Below are positions 7,876 to 16,624 of a DNA stretch of 64,000 nucleotides, one piece after another. The position numbers were made by a program, and so were the translations under genes. The first letter of the stretch is position 1. The number at the start of each line of letters is the position of its first letter. The DNA is from Candidatus Melainabacteria bacterium (GTDB lineage Bacteria > Cyanobacteriota > Vampirovibrionia > Obscuribacterales > Obscuribacteraceae), in the NCBI GenBank assembly GCA_003963305.1, contig RXJR01000012.1:1-64000 (forward strand). The letters are read 5' to 3'. The notes beneath the pieces are model-generated. The model had not been told where the DNA came from. It worked only from the letters and a program-made list of their open reading frames with translations, and ran no database searches.

Positions 7876-10113
7876 TCAGAATGTAGCGTCTGCGTTGAAG
7901 TTGAGTTGTAACCCCGCCGTCACGGGGCGTGTCGTCAGATTCTTCAATTTCAGCGCATCGAAATTCTTCTTTCCATTTGGAAATAGTTTGACTTTCTTGT
8001 CATTAAATTCGAGGTGCAGTGGTTTGATTTTTTGAATGCTTTTCACGACCGCATTTCGTTCGGCCTTCTCCAGCAGTCCATCATTGACCTGCGACCAATC
8101 GAGATCAATATCATCAGGCAGTGGCAGATCTACCGAAGCGCTGTAGTCTAACTCGCTGTTGCTCAACGAATTGTTGGCGAGAATTTTGTAATTCACTACT
8201 CCCGTGCCTACTAGACGCGCAGAAGCTGACCATGGGCGTTTCTCCCATTTGGCTGGACCCTTTATGACTGAGAGAATTCCGCCTTTTTCGATTGTGCCTT
8301 TGGCGTCGGCATCACCGCTGGCTGTGAATTTCGCTACACCCGGTGAAGTCATCTCGATTTTATCGAGTCTTGGATCATGCAAGGTGATGTCACTGACAAC
8401 GGCGTTCCTGTATCGCCATTTCCGTTCGGCAAGCATTGTTTTATTGACCGGAAAGACCTTGTCGTCTGGCAGGTGTTCTTCGATTTGATCTTTGAGCGCT
8501 GCTGTCGGAATAACCACGCTGCAATTTCTGAGTTGAGCTCTGGAACTGCCGTTCTTAGATTCGACACTGAGCCCATTGACGGTCACGTCAGTTTTGTTTG
8601 ACCCAAAAAGATTCGAGTTGGCAACAGAGAAATTTATTTTGCCGTCGAGATCGACACCTTTGTCTATTTTCAAAATCATGTTGCCAGTTAAATTCGACAG
8701 ACCGAGTTTCATTGCGTTGCTGGAGAGTTTCGCCTGCCCTAGTTTAAGCGTCATTGGCAGAGTGCAAGTGATTCCTTCCTGATCCTTCACAAGGTCCATC
8801 GACATGCCCTTGGTGATGGAAAGTGTTGAGCCGCCAGATGTGTCGAGAGTGAATCCGTGATCGTCACTTCCCCAGCTTATCTGCCTCAGTTTGGCATTGC
8901 CGTTAGCTAGTGAAAGCTGCAAGTCACCGAACTTCGTAATTGATATTGGACCCACCAGTGCATCTGCGAGTTTGACGTTGACGTCCTCAGTCTGGCGGTG
9001 CATCGTGATATCTGCGTTAGCAGCCGGAACAAGATTTGGAGTGTTGAAATTAGTTTCCATCAACCCCTCCTCCTTCCTGTCTATGTCGAGCTTGGCGGGC
9101 ACAGAGCTCGGGAAATTGGCAAGTAAGTTCAACTTCGTATTGAGAATGTGCAAGATTGTCTTTTGCAAGACCATGTCTGACGAAAAGTGGATGGCCGGCT
9201 TGTCTGTACCTTCCGTTTTCTGCCAAACGAAGCGCTTTTCGTTTAACAGCACCACTTCAGCGTGTGCGTTTGATTTCTTTTCTCGTCCGAAACGATAGAT
9301 GCAGTCGGTAAGGCGAATTGGTTTTTGCTGACCTGGCGCCGTTAGCGTCACAACGCCGTTTTGACGTTTGGCGTTGAAGTTTATGAGCATCGACCCGCCG
9401 TTAAAATCCAGGTCGATTTTGGTGCCTCTGTAGGTGTTTTGATCGGCAAAATTTACGTCAACGATGCACTGACCGGTGTAGTTGAAATCAGAGTCGACAA
9501 TCAGGTCTTTAAATGTCAGTCGTGAGTTTTTGCCGATGTGAACGTGTTGCTTGCCGAGCTCCATAGTTGAGTTGGGGCGCATCTCCAACGATGACTTATT
9601 GATTGTCAATTCTGCAAACGCTTTCTTCCAGTCTCCGCCTCCTTCCGCCGCTACATCTTGATGTTCCAGAACATTGAAGATAAATATGCCGATCGTGCGA
9701 ACGATGTCGACGTCACCGGTGACGGTGCCTTTCTTGAGAATCAATTTTTCAGGCGCAGGAATTCCATTTACAGAAATAGGTTGAGATGTGGTTAGTTCAC
9801 CAGTAGCACCTTTGGTGCTGATTATGTTGGGATCATCAATGGGCAGTGTCAGTTTGAGAGTAAAAGTGGTATCAGGGGCGAATTTCATGGTTTTGTCGCG
9901 CACCATGAAAGAACCGCCTTTGAATTTCCCCGATGCTTCCAGATCGAATCGATCGGTTATGGCGGTGATTCGGCGCACAACCGGATCTTCCACTTTTATT
10001 CGAACATCGGCTTTGACAGTTTGTTTTTGAGGTTTGATTTCTGCGCAGCCGTGAACAAGCAGCATGGACGCAATCAGTGTGACAATCTGACGAAATATGT
10101 GGGTGTTATGCAC
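7876..10113 (-). CDS. Large predicted lipoprotein of unknown function, beta-strand rich
   Basis: A 745-residue protein with an N-terminal lipoprotein signal (IVTLIASMLLVHGC; the lipobox cysteine is about residue 23), so it should be lipid-anchored at the cell envelope. The rest alternates short hydrophobic and polar strands with many Asn/Gly turns and Lys/Asp pairs, as in elongated beta-sheet proteins of the AsmA/TamB or LptA-like type. That resemblance is structural guesswork; I recognise no defined domain. The GTG start at 10113 lacks a clear ribosome-binding site. It lies 24 bp downstream of the LCP-family gene on the same strand, so the pair is probably an operon with an envelope-assembly role. 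Confidence 0.75.
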   Translation of the reverse strand: MHNTHIFRQIVTLIASMLLVHGCAEIKPQKQTVKADVRIKVEDPVVRRITAITDRFDLEASGKFKGGSFMVRDKTMKFAPDTTFTLKLTLPIDDPNIISTKGATGELTTSQPISVNGIPAPEKLILKKGTVTGDVDIVRTIGIFIFNVLEHQDVAAEGGGDWKKAFAELTINKSSLEMRPNSTMELGKQHVHIGKNSRLTFKDLIVDSDFNYTGQCIVDVNFADQNTYRGTKIDLDFNGGSMLINFNAKRQNGVVTLTAPGQQKPIRLTDCIYRFGREKKSNAHAEVVLLNEKRFVWQKTEGTDKPAIHFSSDMVLQKTILHILNTKLNLLANFPSSVPAKLDIDRKEEGLMETNFNTPNLVPAANADITMHRQTEDVNVKLADALVGPISITKFGDLQLSLANGNAKLRQISWGSDDHGFTLDTSGGSTLSITKGMSMDLVKDQEGITCTLPMTLKLGQAKLSSNAMKLGLSNLTGNMILKIDKGVDLDGKINFSVANSNLFGSNKTDVTVNGLSVESKNGSSRAQLRNCSVVIPTAALKDQIEEHLPDDKVFPVNKTMLAERKWRYRNAVVSDITLHDPRLDKIEMTSPGVAKFTASGDADAKGTIEKGGILSVIKGPAKWEKRPWSASARLVGTGVVNYKILANNSLSNSELDYSASVDLPLPDDIDLDWSQVNDGLLEKAERNAVVKSIQKIKPLHLEFNDKKVKLFPNGKKNFDALKLKNLTTRPVTAGLQLNFNADATF

Positions 10114-10137
10114 CGGAGGTTCTCTATGACGGCGGTC

Positions 10138-11562
10138 TTACTGGCTGACTGCAGTCAATTCGGTACGCTTTTCAAGAGACGTGGGCGTAACCGGTTTAGC
10201 TGTGTTTGCCGTGAGAACAATAACAAAATCTGACGCGGCGTGCTCGTCTAAATTCACAACAACCGGAAATGACGCGAGCCCGGGCGATGACTCTAACAAT
10301 TTCTTGGTCAACAGATCGTCCGCCTTGTAGCTGTTCTGCACGATTTGCTCGTGTTGGCAGTCGCCTACATCAGCCCGTAAGACGTATTTTATTTTGTAAC
10401 CGGCAAGACCAAGTTGCTTTTCGTAAGCCCGGGCTGTTTTTTCGAAGCCTCTAGGGTATTTGATCGTAACTGTCGTCGGTTCCGCATTTGTTGAGGCATC
10501 AGGCATGGTGGCAGCATAAGCGCTGTTCGACGGAACGGACGGCGCGGCGGCAGTATCTGAGTCAGGCGTCATCGGATTGCCCGCCAACCGGTTCAATACG
10601 ACTGCTGAACCTTCATAATCGGGCAGCCAGTAGCTGCCGCCGTGAATGCAGGTCGCGTGTCCGGGCAGCGTCGCTGAAGCGATTTGATTCGGTTTGATAT
10701 CTTTGCCGAATGAGGCGATTTTTGCCATCTCTTCTGCAGACAAATCCGTCACAACATATTGGTTCGCTAGCTTGAAGAGCTCGGGCAGTTTCAAGAGCAC
10801 CGACGGTTCCTTAAATTTGTTGGCAAGAGCCCGCAAGAACCATTGCTGCCGCTCGGTTCGACCTATGTCTCCTCTAGGGTCATGCCGAAATCGCACGTAT
10901 TCTTCGGCCTGGACCGGGGTTAGCCTGTGGACGCCTGGCTCGAGAGCAACATGCAGCCCGCCGGCCCAGTCGTTGTAATGCATGGGGCGCTCGACGACCA
11001 CTTCTATCGGCCCAAGCACCTCAAATACTTTCTTCAGACCCTGTACATCAATGACCATGTAATGGTCGATTGGTATGTTGAAGTTCTCTTCTACAGTTTC
11101 GACTGATAACTTGGGTCCACCCAGCGCGTGTGCGGCGTTAATTTTGTCGACCCCGTGATCGCCAGCTAGCTTCAGCCGGCTATCTCTCGGAATGGAGATC
11201 ATGCCGACCTTCTGGCTTTCAGGATCGAGGCTGACCAGAATCATCGTGTCAGAGCGTGTTCCGGTGAAACGTTGAGTTCCGCGCCCATTGGAGTCGACTC
11301 CCATGAGCAGAACGTTCATGCGCTTTGACAGGGTTGGAATGACCGAAAGATGCTGAGCCGTCGATTGAATATCCTTGCCGACCTGTTCGATCTGCTGGAC
11401 TGTGCTGCGCTGCTGAACGACTGTCCTGACTGGTGCGGGGTACATGCTCTGCACATACCTGTTGCCGACCAGTCCCAGGCAGACGCCGATCGCGGTGGCG
11501 AGCAAAATTTGGCCGGAGGTGACCGGCCCGCCTGAAGATGAGCGATTGTCAGAAGACTTCAC
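10138..11562 (-). CDS. LytR-CpsA-Psr (LCP) family protein with C-terminal LytR_C domain
   Basis: LCP proteins transfer undecaprenyl-phosphate-linked glycans to peptidoglycan or other envelope acceptors. Residues about 15-35 form an N-terminal membrane anchor. The LCP domain then shows MNVLLMGVDSNGRG, TGTRSDTMILVSLDP and GMISIPRDSRL (pyrophosphate-binding Arg/Asp residues), DKINAAHALGG, and VRFRHDPRGDIGRTERQQ. After a Ser/Ala/Pro linker, the last 110 residues (VTIKYPRGFEKTARAYEKQL) look like a LytR_C domain. The start is GTG 11562, without an obvious ribosome-binding site. The downstream lipoprotein gene probably shares the transcript. Confidence 0.9.
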   Translation of the reverse strand: MKSSDNRSSSGGPVTSGQILLATAIGVCLGLVGNRYVQSMYPAPVRTVVQQRSTVQQIEQVGKDIQSTAQHLSVIPTLSKRMNVLLMGVDSNGRGTQRFTGTRSDTMILVSLDPESQKVGMISIPRDSRLKLAGDHGVDKINAAHALGGPKLSVETVEENFNIPIDHYMVIDVQGLKKVFEVLGPIEVVVERPMHYNDWAGGLHVALEPGVHRLTPVQAEEYVRFRHDPRGDIGRTERQQWFLRALANKFKEPSVLLKLPELFKLANQYVVTDLSAEEMAKIASFGKDIKPNQIASATLPGHATCIHGGSYWLPDYEGSAVVLNRLAGNPMTPDSDTAAAPSVPSNSAYAATMPDASTNAEPTTVTIKYPRGFEKTARAYEKQLGLAGYKIKYVLRADVGDCQHEQIVQNSYKADDLLTKKLLESSPGLASFPVVVNLDEHAASDFVIVLTANTAKPVTPTSLEKRTELTAVSQ

Positions 11563-11866
11563 TGGATGTCGACTACTGAAACGATTGCCTAATGGTAACG
11601 CCTGACAAGTTGGCTATACCACGCCAGGAATAACTTTTCCCAAGACTTTACCCAGTCTTATCAGAGGTTTTAAGGTGCAAGGTGATGACGCGGTTCGGGA
11701 GAATTTAATGGTTGACCGGTTTTGCTGTTGTCATGAGCGCCCCGGGCTTCGTCTGAAAAGTCCGCAAATCGGGTTGGGTGTTGAGCAGCCGTTCTTGCTA
11801 CAATCGGCTTACTGATTCATACACGGATAACGCATCGGACCGTTAATCGGATTTATCCTTTCTCGA
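11563..11866. promoter_or_regulatory. Divergent intergenic region (LCP gene / metalloprotease)
   Basis: 304 bp with no credible gene. It must hold promoters for both divergent genes. A TACAAT at 11799-11804 is a candidate -10 box for the rightward metalloprotease gene, but no good -35 sits at the right distance. Confidence 0.35.
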
Positions 11867-13105
11867 GTGGATATGACAGCTGTGAGCTCTGTGGAACCGC
11901 ATAAAGTACATGGACCGAGTGGGTTCTTAGAATTGCACGGACACATGTTGGTGGTCGACTACGGGCAGGTTTACATGGATGGAAACCCGGTCGGCTACTT
12001 GTTTGAAGACGGCTATTTGAATCAAGCGAAAATTACCAAACCAATTGAAGAGATTCATGGCTGCGTTTTTCGGGGCATCGACGCAAACGGAATCGCTCTT
12101 GAACTCCCGACCGCGAATAACGGACCGACCGGCAAGTTGACATACAACGGTGTCACCCTCAACGTCACCAACGGGCGTATCGGCACTCCTGATCACCGTC
12201 TTGTCGGTGAAATGGATGACGACGGCACCATTTATATTCGCGACACAGTCAACAAAGTGGCGCGCGTTAAGTTGGATGAAAACAGTCAGCTGACCACGAT
12301 TTTCGAAGGACACAAAAGTGATGGTGAGCCGTTCAAGCATGAATTTGTGCGACCACTATATCGCAAAGACAAGTCTTACAGCGACAACGAAATCATTCGT
12401 TATTTTGCTGATTTCGATAAGCTGAAAACAGCGCAGAAAAAGTATGTATGCGAAAGTATGAATATCTGGGCTGCGTCCGGTGTGCTGCAGGTGGTGCGAA
12501 AAAGTGAAGGCAATTGCATGCTGGGCAATGTGAAACATGGTGCTGCCGGGGTGACGGGGGTGCGCACAGGTTACGTCACTCTTGACCGGGAAGAATTCGA
12601 AAAGGAAATTACGCTCTTTGCGAAGTTTGGCTCATCGGCAGTCGTTTCCACCAGGTTTAAGCCATATCTCGAAGTGCGTATCAATCTCGTTGTCGCTCAT
12701 GAATTTGGCCACCAGCTCGAATTTTGCTTGTCTCAAGCAACCCAAAATCGGATTCGTGATTTGTATGAGGCGCGTGTTCGTTTGTGTGATAGCAAGCATC
12801 CGCTCCCTCCTGAGTACGAAGGCATGTCTGAACTACTGACACCACAGCAGGTGCCGGAACGTTTGTTCATTTCCGGTTATGCGCGCTCCAGCAAGCATGA
12901 ATATTGGGCTGAGTGTGTGGCTGCGTTTTCTGTCAAAGACAGTCGCGACTATTTGAAAAAGCTAGACCCCGAGATCTACGAGATCCTGCGAGAAGTTATT
13001 ACTAAGCCTGAAAACGTGATGAGAAGAGTGTTCTACGACAACGTTCTGGAACTGCAATCTAGCTTGCGCGTTGGCGGCGAACTAACTGCCAATCTGATTA
13101 ATTAG
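11867..13105 (+). CDS. Putative zincin-type metalloprotease (HEFGH motif), no signal peptide
   Basis: The C-terminal half carries a zinc-protease signature: AHEFGHQLE with H278, E279 and H282, then GYARSSKHEYWAECVAAF about 65 residues later, where E345 or E349 could be the third ligand. The Tyr plus Glu arrangement resembles the anthrax lethal factor-like (ATLF) branch. The N-terminal 170 residues are beta-rich repeats (GFLELHGHMLVVDYGQVY, GTIYIRDTVNKVARV) that I do not recognise. No signal peptide is seen, so the site of action is unclear. The start is GTG 11867 or ATG 11873. The next gene begins one base after this stop, so the two putative peptidases are probably translated together. Confidence 0.7.
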   Translation: MDMTAVSSVEPHKVHGPSGFLELHGHMLVVDYGQVYMDGNPVGYLFEDGYLNQAKITKPIEEIHGCVFRGIDANGIALELPTANNGPTGKLTYNGVTLNVTNGRIGTPDHRLVGEMDDDGTIYIRDTVNKVARVKLDENSQLTTIFEGHKSDGEPFKHEFVRPLYRKDKSYSDNEIIRYFADFDKLKTAQKKYVCESMNIWAASGVLQVVRKSEGNCMLGNVKHGAAGVTGVRTGYVTLDREEFEKEITLFAKFGSSAVVSTRFKPYLEVRINLVVAHEFGHQLEFCLSQATQNRIRDLYEARVRLCDSKHPLPPEYEGMSELLTPQQVPERLFISGYARSSKHEYWAECVAAFSVKDSRDYLKKLDPEIYEILREVITKPENVMRRVFYDNVLELQSSLRVGGELTANLIN

Positions 13106-13106
13106 T

Positions 13107-15485
13107 ATGGCTAATGAATTGATGAAATTGGGCCTGGTGTCGCTTTTGCTGTCATCATATTGCACCCCGTTGCTCTCTTTGGCTGCCGGATCCCCTGCAC
13201 TGCAGGCTATCGATCCATCACAAGCCAAGACTGATAAAGCACCTGCTGCAGCAGCGCCGCCACCAAGCCCGAACCCTCTCGGACGTGTCAATGGAACGCC
13301 TGTCTCGGGAAATCGTCAGCCTCCGGGTGTTCCTCAGGCACCATATCCGGTGCAGCCTGGTTATCCATACCCTTATCCTCCGGCTGGATATCAGTATCCG
13401 CCAGGGTATTATCCTCCGCCCGGTTACGCGTATCCGCCACAGGGATATCCAGCCGGGTATCCGCCGCAAGGTTATCCCCCTGTCTATCAGCAGCCTTACG
13501 GTCAGTCGGCTTACCCACCGCAGGGCTATGCCCCTCCGGCTTATCCGCAAACTGGTTATCCACCACAGGGCTATGCCCCTCCAGCTTATCCGCCGGCTCA
13601 ACAGGGATACCCTGCACAGCCCGGATACCCTGCACAGCCCGGATATCCTGCACAGCCAGGATTCCCAGCTCAGCAAAGCGCCTATCCGCCATCCGGATAT
13701 CCGCAAGCAACGTATCCACCCGCCGGTTCGTACCCGCCTCAAACGTATCCGCCTGCAAATGGTGCATATCCACCGGTCGGTGGAGGTCAACCCGCTGCGG
13801 GACAGCCTTCTTACAGTCAGCCGACAGCTCCCACGGTGAGTCGATCGCCATCCGGGTATCCCAGTGAAAACATGATTCCCGACTACAATAACCGAGCACT
13901 ACCGGCGGTGCCGCCGCGACCGCCTGGATCACCTGCTTTGCCACCGGGTGGTCAGGGTTGGGCAACGAATGTTCCGGTTCCGACGCCTGCAAACAGCGAC
14001 GAAGACAGAGTGATGCGGCTCGAGCAAACCGCGTTTGGATCGACCTATCCTGAGCACGAGGTTGAAGATCGCGTTGACCACCTTGAGAAGGAAGTTCTGG
14101 GCGGAAAATCTGATGGTTCGATGTCAGATCGTATCGCCAAACTGGAAGCCAAATTAGGCGGGGCGGGTGCGTTCGGACATACGAATACGCCGGGAGCGAG
14201 CACGCCTTCATCCAGCCTGCCTGCCTCGGGTCTTCCTTCATCGAGTCTTCCGGCGTCGGGACGTCCGTCATTACCTGTGTCTGGAACGCCTCTATCGAGC
14301 ATGCCACCTTCCACTGTGCCTTCATCGGCGCCAACTCTGTCTGATGTCGGCCCTGCTGATGCCGACCATGCCTCTGGTGACCGCGGAAGTCAATCGCAGG
14401 TGCCCTTCCCGGCTGCACAGGACGAGCAACAACCGCTAGCGGCGGTGGCTCAATCTCTGACCGGTCCGACTCCTGGTCAGGGTCTCTCGGCTGTGCCGCC
14501 CCAGAATCAGCCGTCCCAGAGCAAGCCGCCCCTGGGCATGCCGCCCCAGAGCAAGCCTCCGCAGGGCCAGCCGCCCCAGAGCAAGCCGCCCCAGAGCAAG
14601 CCTCCGCAGGGCAAGCCGTCACAGAGCAAGCCGCCCCTGAGCAAGCCCCCGCAGGGCCAGCCACCGTTGAGCGAGCCGGCGACGGGTACGCCGCCCACGG
14701 GAGCGCCCCTGCCGCACGTTCCTGTGACTTCGCCGCTTGAGCCTATTCCTCTACCTCAATCGTCGAAAGCGTCGGCGAATCAGCCTCCAGCTCCGGTTCG
14801 GGGCTCGGGTGCCCATCCCTCCAGGAACTCGGCGGCGCATCAGCCGAAAAATGCCGTCAATCCTCCTGAAGTTCAGGCAGTGGTGGACACAATTCCCTTC
14901 GATGCAAAAGCAGGAGATTATTTCGCCGCTGTAAAAAAGTTCGATGGCGACACTGTTGCACGTTGGACTTCGTTTCCTATAACGCTGAAATTGCCGGCTG
15001 AATCGCCCGATTCATGGAAGAAAAATCTGCACTTTGGCATTACGGAGTGGAATCGCTATATCCCCCTGCAAACCGTGACAGGTACAGAGAATTGTGACGT
15101 TGAAGTTTCATGGGTCAACAAATTGTTGCCTGGCGTGCTCGGTGTCACCCGTCTGACCACGCCGAAAAAGGGCAGTATTCACGTTGAAATCTGGCTCTTG
15201 CGACCGACTTTCTATCCGCCTGATGTTCCGGAGCATGCATTGCAGGTTGCCTTTCTTCACGAACTTGGTCATGCGATTGGCATATTCGGGCATAGCAGCG
15301 GTCAGGACGACCTTATGGCCAGCGCCGAACTGTCTCTAGCGGTGAAGGGCAAGGCATCAGCAAAGTCGTTGACCGTTGAACCTAAAGACCTGAACACGCT
15401 TAAGCAAATCTATAGTGCCCCTGCGCTGCCCAACAGTTTCATGCTTCCCGTTCCTCTCGAGTGGTCTCTTTCACCGCGACATTAA
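13107..15485 (+). CDS. Secreted putative metalloprotease with XYPPX and SKPPQ repeats
   Basis: 792 residues. An N-terminal signal peptide (LVSLLLSSYCTPLLSLAAG) is followed at residues about 70-230 by Tyr-Pro-Pro-Gln-Gly repeats of the XYPPX type, including GYPAQP hexapeptides. A short charged segment follows (RVMRLEQTAFGSTYPEHEVE, about 300-350), then a second low-complexity region of SKPPQ/GQPPQ repeats (about 470-520). The C-terminal domain has HELGHAIGIFGH at residues 718-729 and a possible Met-turn (DDLMAS). The last histidine sits one residue later than in classical HExxHxxGxxH matrixins, like the predicted Zn-dependent proteases of COG5549. The start ATG is one base after the previous stop. 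It is probably an exported, surface-associated peptidase. Confidence 0.8.
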   Translation: MANELMKLGLVSLLLSSYCTPLLSLAAGSPALQAIDPSQAKTDKAPAAAAPPPSPNPLGRVNGTPVSGNRQPPGVPQAPYPVQPGYPYPYPPAGYQYPPGYYPPPGYAYPPQGYPAGYPPQGYPPVYQQPYGQSAYPPQGYAPPAYPQTGYPPQGYAPPAYPPAQQGYPAQPGYPAQPGYPAQPGFPAQQSAYPPSGYPQATYPPAGSYPPQTYPPANGAYPPVGGGQPAAGQPSYSQPTAPTVSRSPSGYPSENMIPDYNNRALPAVPPRPPGSPALPPGGQGWATNVPVPTPANSDEDRVMRLEQTAFGSTYPEHEVEDRVDHLEKEVLGGKSDGSMSDRIAKLEAKLGGAGAFGHTNTPGASTPSSSLPASGLPSSSLPASGRPSLPVSGTPLSSMPPSTVPSSAPTLSDVGPADADHASGDRGSQSQVPFPAAQDEQQPLAAVAQSLTGPTPGQGLSAVPPQNQPSQSKPPLGMPPQSKPPQGQPPQSKPPQSKPPQGKPSQSKPPLSKPPQGQPPLSEPATGTPPTGAPLPHVPVTSPLEPIPLPQSSKASANQPPAPVRGSGAHPSRNSAAHQPKNAVNPPEVQAVVDTIPFDAKAGDYFAAVKKFDGDTVARWTSFPITLKLPAESPDSWKKNLHFGITEWNRYIPLQTVTGTENCDVEVSWVNKLLPGVLGVTRLTTPKKGSIHVEIWLLRPTFYPPDVPEHALQVAFLHELGHAIGIFGHSSGQDDLMASAELSLAVKGKASAKSLTVEPKDLNTLKQIYSAPALPNSFMLPVPLEWSLSPRH
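13345..13770 (+). repeat. Degenerate TATCC/CCGCC-rich coding repeats (XYPPX region)
   Basis: Many short imperfect repeats encode YPP(Q/A)GY. The cleanest is an 18-bp unit for GYPAQP repeated about four times at roughly 13605-13675. The array is coding and in frame throughout. Confidence 0.8.
14501..14670 (+). repeat. Degenerate coding repeats for (Q)SKPP(Q/L)
   Basis: Units close to GCCGCCCCAGAGCAAG recur about nine times and encode PPQSK/PPQGQ pentapeptides inside the secreted metalloprotease. The reading frame is kept. Confidence 0.75.
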
Positions 15486-15578
15486 ATGTGTCGGGCTCTG
15501 TCGAAAATTGTGTGGAGGCGTATAGACCTAACCACGCGATGGAAAAGCGCTTTGAAGACAGACCTAGAGGACTCAGTA

Positions 15579-15842
15579 ATGATGAACGAGCAAGCAACTC
15601 AAGCAACTTACGGTTCCGGTGCCGACAACAGTTTTTCGGCTGCAAGCAACTTCCTCTTCAACGCCGGCAGAGATGTAGCCAATTACTATGAAGGGAAGAC
15701 CGATTTGTTCACTATGGGCAGGGACATTCTCGGAAATACGAGAGATGGTGCCTTCGCTATTTTCGGCGCCGCCGGTGACAGAATGACAGCAAGATTTGAC
15801 CCCCGCAACACTTTCAACAATGCATTGTTGAACGGCTATTAA
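15579..15842 (+). CDS. Small protein of unknown function
   Basis: 87 residues starting at ATG 15579 (MMNEQATQATYGSGADNSF), with GAGG at 15566-15569 as ribosome-binding site. An upstream ATG at 15486, directly after the preceding stop, would add 31 Arg/Lys-rich residues. The shorter form is preferred because of its binding site. The sequence is polar with some aromatic residues (FLFNAGRDVANYYEGKTDLF) and a weakly hydrophobic GAFAIFGAAG stretch. There is no recognised domain. It lies 93 bp behind the secreted metalloprotease and before a terminator, so it is the last gene of that cluster. Confidence 0.65.
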   Translation: MMNEQATQATYGSGADNSFSAASNFLFNAGRDVANYYEGKTDLFTMGRDILGNTRDGAFAIFGAAGDRMTARFDPRNTFNNALLNGY

Positions 15843-15918
15843 AATTGTCCGCAGCAATTTCTTGCTGGATGATTCTATTGGATATTAAGACTGCCAGTGG
15901 CGTTTCAATAAAGGATCT

Positions 15919-15947
15919 AAAAGTTCCGGCTCCAGGTCGGAACTTTT
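15919..15947 (+). terminator. Rho-independent terminator
   Basis: AAAAGTTCCG and CGGAACTTTT form a 10-bp stem around a nine-base loop, followed by CTCTTT. It closes the metalloprotease/small protein cluster. Confidence 0.75.
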
Positions 15948-16003
15948 CTCTTTGGCGCTCGCCACTGTTTCAGAGACCAGGCAATTGCGCTGGATAGCGG
16001 CGC

Positions 16004-16009
16004 TACAAT
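16004..16009 (+). promoter_or_regulatory. Candidate -10 box implying a leaderless mRNA
   Basis: TACAAT ends seven bases before the ATG at 16016, so transcription would begin at or next to the start codon. No ribosome-binding site is visible. The -35 region is weak. Confidence 0.3.
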
Positions 16010-16015
16010 ATCTGT

Positions 16016-16624
16016 ATGTTGAATACTCATCTGTCTGCCGAACAAACTGGTCTTATCAAACTCGGCAATAAGTTCGAATATTGGACGATGCTCTGGAATT
16101 TGCTGGGGCTCGGAATATTCTCGTGGGCAATAAGTCTGCACCCCTCTATAGCTTTGCTTGGGATGCAGATTCTCTCGCTCATTCATCTCTTCGCCTCCGC
16201 TGTAATTCTCTCTCAGATCACTGGAATTGACAGATATCGAGAGCATCTTGCTTTGAAGGTAATTGCCTTCGCATATGGTGCCGCTACGTTGTATATGCTA
16301 TCCAAAACAGTTGTGAGTTTGATGATCGGAAAACATTACGACGACAATTATCTGGGCATTCTATGGCTGGGTGTGACATATTTTGTCATGTTGACTTTGT
16401 CTCGAAAAAAGCGACGAATTGGACATTCACTTCAAAATCAGCTATTCATCAATGTTTCGGACATGAATCGCGTTGATGCATATTTGGCGCTCGTAGTGGC
16501 CGCGGGACTGCTTCTCAGTGCCATTTGTAAGTTTTTCTGGGCTGATCCTGTGGCATCTCTGATTGTCGTTGGTTATATGTGTGAAGAAGGAATAGCCGCA
16601 TGGAAAGCCACAATTAGTTCTTAG
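16016..16624 (+). CDS. Minimal cation diffusion facilitator-like membrane protein
   Basis: 202 residues with about six hydrophobic helices. The ends resemble a stripped-down CDF (cation efflux) transmembrane domain: FEYWTMLWNLLGLGIF near residue 20, and ADPVASLIVVGYMCEEGIAAW at the C-terminus, which matches the last CDF helix. The cytoplasmic dimerisation domain of full CDF proteins is absent. The metal-binding HDxxD helix is represented only by SDMNRVDAYLALV, so transport activity is uncertain. It overlaps the convergent hydrolase gene by 11 bp at the 3' ends. The start at ATG 16016 is supported mainly by frame and by the candidate -10 box. Confidence 0.6.
   Translation: MLNTHLSAEQTGLIKLGNKFEYWTMLWNLLGLGIFSWAISLHPSIALLGMQILSLIHLFASAVILSQITGIDRYREHLALKVIAFAYGAATLYMLSKTVVSLMIGKHYDDNYLGILWLGVTYFVMLTLSRKKRRIGHSLQNQLFINVSDMNRVDAYLALVVAAGLLLSAICKFFWADPVASLIVVGYMCEEGIAAWKATISS

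Noticed and set aside
10021-10233. Short plus-strand frame with a good GGAGG site over the lipoprotein start
   Set aside because: It lies antisense across the lipoprotein/LCP junction and encodes no recognisable protein; the site may be fortuitous.
13288-14664. A 458-codon minus-strand frame
   Set aside because: It is the mirror of the Pro/Gln/Tyr repeats of the secreted metalloprotease; repeats keep several frames open.
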